The position numbers were made by a program, and so were the translations under genes. From JBPRGH01 sp051418055 (GTDB taxonomy: Bacteria > Bacteroidota > Bacteroidia > Cytophagales > Cyclobacteriaceae), in assembly GCA_051418055.1 (NCBI GenBank), contig JBPRGH010000062.1:150023-214022 (forward strand): a DNA stretch of 64,000 bases, read 5' to 3'. Position 1 is the first letter of the stretch, and each line of letters begins with the position of its first letter. A model generated the notes under the pieces. The model saw nothing but the letters and a program-made list of their open reading frames with translations, ran no database searches and was not told the origin of the DNA. Below are positions 59,855 to 64,000 of the stretch, piece by piece.

Positions 59855-62230
59855 TTATTCCGATCTAAGTGAATCAACAGGGTTTTGTAATGCTGCTTTT
59901 AAAGTCTGATAGCCTACTGTTAATAAAGCTACCCCTATGCTGGCTACCAGAGTTAAAATAAAGATCAAAGGGTCCAGCTCCATACGGTAAGCGAAATTAT
60001 CCAGCCAGCGGCCCCCTAAATACCATGCAATGGGAGTTATGATGATATTGGCGATCAGCACCAGCTTCAAAAATTCCCAGGAAAGAAGCCTTGTAACATC
60101 AAAAACACCGGCACCTAATACCTTACGTACCCCAATCTCTTTGGTCCTTGAAACAACCATAAAAGATACCAGGCCAAATAATCCGATTACAGCTATTATT
60201 ATAGTAATGATGGTGAAAAGGAGCAATACATTTATAAGGCGCACTTCGGCACGGTATTGAGCATCAAATTTTTCATTGAGGAACATGAAAGAAAATTCAC
60301 GATCAGGATAATTTGTTTTCCATACTTTATTTAGCTGATCTACCAGCTCTGCAGTATTTCCCGTAACAAATTTTATAGCAAAATAAGAGCTCCAGCGGTG
60401 ATCATAATCCATAACAATCGGCCAGATATTTTTTTGCAGCCCCTCCTGGTGGTAATCCTTTACTACACCAATAATTATACCTTCAGGTGTTCCTGACGGC
60501 GATGTTATTTTCTTTCCTATTGCTTCTTCAGGTGAATTCCAGCGGGCCAAATTAACAGCCGTTTCATTAACTATTAGTCCATCCTGAAGGTCCGATGCTT
60601 TTCTTATATCAAAATTTCTTCCTGCGATAAGCTCTAGACCAAGGGTTGAAATATAATCATCATCGACAGACATATACTCCGTTTCATAAGGCTCATCCTT
60701 AGGGAAACCCTCCGGATTGGCCCACTGGCCCTGCCATCCGGGTTTACCGGGAAAAGCATTGGTATAGCTTACCTCATCTATCGCTGCCAGATTTTTGATT
60801 TGATTTTTAAAAGAGGCCAACTCTAGTGAGTCGCCATAAATATGATTAGCATGAACAACTAAAACCTGTTCTTTTTCAAAACCCGGATCCTTCTCCTGCA
60901 TAAACCTGAGCTGGTCAAGGACCAGAAGGGTGCCTACCACAAGTAAACTTGAAACTACAAACTGAAAAAGAACAAGCCCTTTTCTTAATCCTGATCCCCG
61001 GAGGCTTGTTGTCAGCTTTCCTTTTAGTGTTTCCGCCGGTTTATAACCTGATAATACCATCGCTGGATAATATCCGGATAATAGGGTGATCAGTACAATC
61101 AGCAAAATTGAACCTATTATGATCTGAGGCTGAAAAAGGTCATTAAACTGAAAATTTCTTCCTATTAATTCATTAAAGAAGGGCAGTATCAGGTCTATTA
61201 TTAAAGCAACAATAAAAAAGGAGAGCAAAGTAATCACAAACGATTCTGCTATAAACTGCCAGAATAAAGCGGAACGTGATGAACCTACAATTTTACGCAG
61301 CCCCACCTCTTTGGCCCTGTATGCTGATTTGGCAGTAGTCAGGTTAATAAAATTGATACAAGCCAGAAGAATAACAAAAATTGCTATTGCAGAGACAAGA
61401 AAAACCTGGTTTATACTTCCCTTTGGTCCAAAGCCATTGCTTAAACCTTCTTTAAGATATACATCTGAGAGGGGTTGAAGATGAACATATATTTCCATTC
61501 CCATCTGCTTCAGGAATTCACCCACATTATCCATGTACAGGTTTGTCACTTTTGCTTCAAAGGCTTCAGCATCAACATGTTCCTTTAAAAGAACATAATT
61601 CCTCACATTCAGATTTCCCCATCCGTCAGAATAGGTGAAGCTTTTATTAAAATGAGGATAAGTATCAAAAGAGATCAGCATAGTAAACTGCATATGCGAT
61701 TGACGTGGTACATTTTCTATCACTCCTGTAATTTCAAATTCAATTGAATCGGCTAGTGTGATAGTTTGCCCTACAATATCTGTGGAGCCGTAATATTTTT
61801 CAGCAATTTCTTTAGTAAGAACAGCCTTAAAAGGGCCCTCTAAAGCCTTGGAGGGATTTCCTTCTATAAAATTAAAAGAAAAAATATCAAAGAACTGCTC
61901 ACCTGCATAATGGATCTTTTCATCGAACCGCTTATTCTCATGCATCACCTGAAATCCTGAGCTTCGGGTATATACCACTTTTTCTACTTCAGGATATTCC
62001 GCAACCTTAACCCCAATAGGCCAGCCGCTGGTTTCATTACCGCCACTGTAGATCTTATAGATCCTATCGTAATTTGTATGGAACTTATCATAGGAAAGCT
62101 CGTCAAAAACGAAGAGCATAATTAAGATCCCGCATGTAAGCCCAAGGGCCAGGCCCAAAAGGTTTATGCCGGCATAACCTTTAAATCTGTTAAGGTTTCT
62201 GAAAGCTATTTTGAAATAGTTTTTCAACAT
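59855..62230 (-). CDS. FtsX/MacB-type ABC transporter permease
   Basis: A 791-residue permease starting MLKNYFKIAFRNLNRFKGYA. Two MacB_PCD/FtsX modules with loops NLTTAKSAYRAKEVGLRKIV (about residue 300) and RTKEIGVRKVLGAG (about 695); tail ALQNPVDSLRSE. It is the first gene of the minus-strand array and lies divergently to the sigma-54 regulator (183 bases between starts), with a -24/-12-like promoter 38 bases upstream of its ATG. Directly behind its stop is the 3' end of a lost paralogue. Confidence 0.9.
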   Translation of the reverse strand: MLKNYFKIAFRNLNRFKGYAGINLLGLALGLTCGILIMLFVFDELSYDKFHTNYDRIYKIYSGGNETSGWPIGVKVAEYPEVEKVVYTRSSGFQVMHENKRFDEKIHYAGEQFFDIFSFNFIEGNPSKALEGPFKAVLTKEIAEKYYGSTDIVGQTITLADSIEFEITGVIENVPRQSHMQFTMLISFDTYPHFNKSFTYSDGWGNLNVRNYVLLKEHVDAEAFEAKVTNLYMDNVGEFLKQMGMEIYVHLQPLSDVYLKEGLSNGFGPKGSINQVFLVSAIAIFVILLACINFINLTTAKSAYRAKEVGLRKIVGSSRSALFWQFIAESFVITLLSFFIVALIIDLILPFFNELIGRNFQFNDLFQPQIIIGSILLIVLITLLSGYYPAMVLSGYKPAETLKGKLTTSLRGSGLRKGLVLFQFVVSSLLVVGTLLVLDQLRFMQEKDPGFEKEQVLVVHANHIYGDSLELASFKNQIKNLAAIDEVSYTNAFPGKPGWQGQWANPEGFPKDEPYETEYMSVDDDYISTLGLELIAGRNFDIRKASDLQDGLIVNETAVNLARWNSPEEAIGKKITSPSGTPEGIIIGVVKDYHQEGLQKNIWPIVMDYDHRWSSYFAIKFVTGNTAELVDQLNKVWKTNYPDREFSFMFLNEKFDAQYRAEVRLINVLLLFTIITIIIAVIGLFGLVSFMVVSRTKEIGVRKVLGAGVFDVTRLLSWEFLKLVLIANIIITPIAWYLGGRWLDNFAYRMELDPLIFILTLVASIGVALLTVGYQTLKAALQNPVDSLRSE

Positions 62231-62267
62231 ATGTAAATGCAGTTATTTTTGTTATTATCTCTTTTTA

Positions 62268-62284
62268 TTCAAGTGTAATGCCAA
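62268..62284 (-). promoter_or_regulatory. Possible sigma-54 (-24/-12) promoter of the permease array
   Basis: On the minus strand TTGGCATTACACTTGAA: TGGCA at -24 fits the consensus, spacing GG-N10-G is correct, but the -12 element is TTGA instead of TTGC. The ATG of the first permease lies 38 bases further. Supported by the divergent sigma-54 activator gene; weakened by the -12 mismatch. Confidence 0.35.
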
Positions 62285-62412
62285 TCCTAAAAAGGGGCTA
62301 TTTATTATTTTAAAGCCATTATATAAATCTTACTGCCCATTTTTAAAAATTTTACTGTCCATAAGTGGACATTAGGTTAGGAAAATTAATAAGGGATAAC
62401 TAAAATTACGGC

Positions 62413-63783
62413 ATGTCACCAAACAATAGCAGAATATTGATCATCGATGATGATGAATATGTACGGTTAAGCCTGAAAATGCTGCTGGAGCAATATTATG
62501 AACAAATAATGGCAGCTTCCCATCCTGCACAGATTACAGATCTTATTGAAAAGGAGAAATATGATGTGGCAATACTGGATATGAACTTCAGGCATGGTGC
62601 TACCAGTGGAGAGGAGGGTTTATTCTGGCTCAAAAAGATCAAAACCACCTCCCCTAAAACATCGGTTATTCTGATCACTGCTTACGCTGATGTGAAGACA
62701 GCAGTTGAGGGTATTCAGCAAGGGGCAATGGATTTTATTGTGAAGCCATGGCAAAATGAGAAATTGCTGGCAACTGTAAAAGCGGCCACAGAACTTGCTC
62801 AGGAAAAACAGAAGGTTGAGCAGCTAAAAGAAAAGCAAAAAAGCCTTAACAGCGTATCCGGAAGTAAAAATATGCTGATTGGCAACTCTCCTGAAACGGA
62901 AGAGATCAGGAGCATGATCAATAAAATAGCAGCGACAGAGGCAAGTATATTAATAACAGGTGAGAATGGAACAGGAAAGGAAGTAGTGGCCCGGGAGATC
63001 CATAACAATTCCTTACGCAGCAAAGAGGTTTTTATGGCTGTCGATCTTGGCGCCATTAATGAAAATGTTTTTGAAAGTGAGCTTTTCGGACATATCAAAG
63101 GAGCTTTTACCGATGCACGGGAAAATCGTACAGGGCGGATAGAAGCCGCATCGGGAGGAACATTATTTCTGGATGAGATTGGAAATATGAGCCCCGGTAT
63201 GCAGTCAAAAATGCTCACCGTGTTGCAGCGAAAAGAAGTTGTTCCTGTAGGGGCCAATGCACCACGGCCGGTTGATGTGCGTGTTATATGTGCCACTAAC
63301 AGTAACCTTCAGCAGATGGTAAAGGAAGGGCAATTCCGTGAAGACCTGCTATACAGGATTAATACTATGACTATTAATGTCCCTCCTTTAAGAGAACGTC
63401 CGGAAGATATTGAAATCTTATCCAGTCATTTTTTAGCGCAATTTTCTGCAAAATATCGTAAGCAGCTAAACGGTCTTAGTGAAGATGGACTTAAGCTACT
63501 TAAAAAATATTCCTGGCCGGGAAATGTACGGGAGCTGGAACATGCCATAGAAAGAGCCGTCATTATGTCAGAAGATGATCAGCTGAAGGAAGAGGATTTT
63601 CAGTTTTTAAATGCTGACTTTCAAAAAACCCCGGTTTTCGATGATCTGAATTTGGAGAGCCTGGAAGCCTGGGCTATAAGGCAGGCCATCAAAAAATATA
63701 ACGGCAATATCAGCCATGCCGCCGATGAGCTTGGGCTTTCGCGGGGAGCTCTCTATCGCAGGATGGAGAAGTATGGGATTTAA
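62413..63783 (+). CDS. Sigma-54-dependent response regulator (NtrC family)
   Basis: A 456-residue activator with three domains. Receiver at 1-125: acidic pocket DDDE at 12-15, phospho-acceptor Asp56 (AILDMNF), Lys in VKPWQN. AAA+ domain at about 155-390: Walker A GENGTGKE from residue 183, the sigma-54-contacting loop as GAFTDA (230-235, normally GAFTGA), Walker B GGTLFLDEIG, arginine fingers in FREDLLYRIN and PLRERPED. Fis-type HTH at the end: ISHAADELGLSRGALYRRME. It activates sigma-54 promoters; the divergent permease array is its likely target. A cognate histidine kinase would be expected downstream, outside the window. Confidence 0.95.
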   Translation: MSPNNSRILIIDDDEYVRLSLKMLLEQYYEQIMAASHPAQITDLIEKEKYDVAILDMNFRHGATSGEEGLFWLKKIKTTSPKTSVILITAYADVKTAVEGIQQGAMDFIVKPWQNEKLLATVKAATELAQEKQKVEQLKEKQKSLNSVSGSKNMLIGNSPETEEIRSMINKIAATEASILITGENGTGKEVVAREIHNNSLRSKEVFMAVDLGAINENVFESELFGHIKGAFTDARENRTGRIEAASGGTLFLDEIGNMSPGMQSKMLTVLQRKEVVPVGANAPRPVDVRVICATNSNLQQMVKEGQFREDLLYRINTMTINVPPLRERPEDIEILSSHFLAQFSAKYRKQLNGLSEDGLKLLKKYSWPGNVRELEHAIERAVIMSEDDQLKEEDFQFLNADFQKTPVFDDLNLESLEAWAIRQAIKKYNGNISHAADELGLSRGALYRRMEKYGI

Positions 63784-63908
63784 AAGCCTACATCTGATTG
63801 CTATAACCTCCCCAGCATCGGTCAGGCGGCTTCTCACTGGCATTCGCACATTCAGCCGTACCTTTAGATTTACAATATATTAATATTCTAAGATTGCTAC
63901 TCTTACAA

Positions 63909-63951
63909 TGTGGTTATGTGGGTAACCTGAAAGGTTATCCATATATCCACA
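63909..63951. repeat. Inverted repeat downstream of the response regulator
   Basis: TGTGGTTATGTGGGTAACC ... GGTTATCCATATATCCACA with loop TGAAA: an imperfect 18-bp stem, core GGTAACC / GGTTATCC. The last 217 bases of the window show no gene; a diverged copy of the 40992 repeat is at 63819-63866. Confidence 0.5.
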
Positions 63952-64000
63952 TAATAAGAGGGGGTTTAAGGGGGAGATTTTATTCAACAATTATTTGTGG

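Noticed and set aside
5546..62230. Calling the large permeases macrolide exporters (MacB)
   Set aside because: They share the MacB_PCD/FtsX architecture but lack the N-terminal ATPase of true MacB and have no MacA partner, so a drug-export function is not supported.
1..64000. Search for tRNA and rRNA genes
   Set aside because: No acceptor/T-loop (GGTTCGAATCC-like) combinations or conserved rRNA strings were found outside coding frames.

Overview
The window is a piece of a low-GC Bacteroidota chromosome, most likely a gliding or marine-type member of the Cytophagales (Fulvivirga-like; genus is a guess). The signs are a giant SprB-repeat protein with a type IX secretion (T9SS) sorting domain, the families DUF4252, DUF4290 and DUF3109, many beta-barrel and lipoproteins, and seven-hundred to nine-hundred-residue MacB/FtsX-type permeases without their own ATPase. 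I see no rRNA, tRNA, CRISPR array, prophage or intact insertion sequence.

Layout. 0-0.5 kb: 3' end of an outer-membrane protein gene. 0.5-4.9 kb: a tight minus-strand operon with ECF sigma factor, anti-sigma-like membrane protein, three DUF4252 proteins and an ABC-2 exporter (ATPase plus permease). 5.2-12.2 kb: two PadR regulator + large permease pairs, one on each strand, around a small beta-barrel gene; both pairs have dyad operators. 12.6-18.3 kb: small exported proteins (Tat cupin, lipocalin-like and NTF2-like lipoproteins, an unknown 244-residue protein, a 629-residue lipoprotein with three C-terminal helices) and a possible 60-nt RNA. 18.4-22.4 kb: a small Cys/His protein with a frameshifted tail, then an M19-like dipeptidase and a patatin-like lipase in one operon. 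22.5-22.7 kb: the decayed remains of a REP-associated (Y1/RAYT) transposase. 22.9-34.8 kb: a three-gene minus-strand operon (lipoprotein, 3261-residue SprB-repeat adhesin, beta-barrel protein), the genes overlapping by ATGA.

35-41 kb holds exported proteins, a broken gene, a 35-residue basic protein and a dense island of intergenic repeats and hairpins. 41-48.5 kb: ferritin, a small thioredoxin-like ferredoxin, another permease, two TPR proteins, DUF3109. 48.6-53.5 kb: housekeeping block UvrD/PcrA helicase, DUF4290, MurA (with Asp in place of the catalytic Cys), then a small exported protein. 53.6-54.2 kb: small MscS-like channel. 54.5-62.2 kb: three more permeases and one small exported protein on the minus strand, divergent from an NtrC-type sigma-54 response regulator at 62.4-63.8 kb that probably controls them.

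The most interesting signals are: internal architecture of the SprB protein (a four-repeat unit used three times, and an extra cysteine pair that occurs together in exactly four of 32 repeats); 21-bp direct-repeat operators of one kind in front of two unrelated genes; REP-like palindromes alongside a dead RAYT gene; the 3' fossil of a deleted permease paralogue between two living ones; and the dipeptidase-patatin pair, whose joint role is unknown. All function calls are from reading the sequence; no database search was possible.
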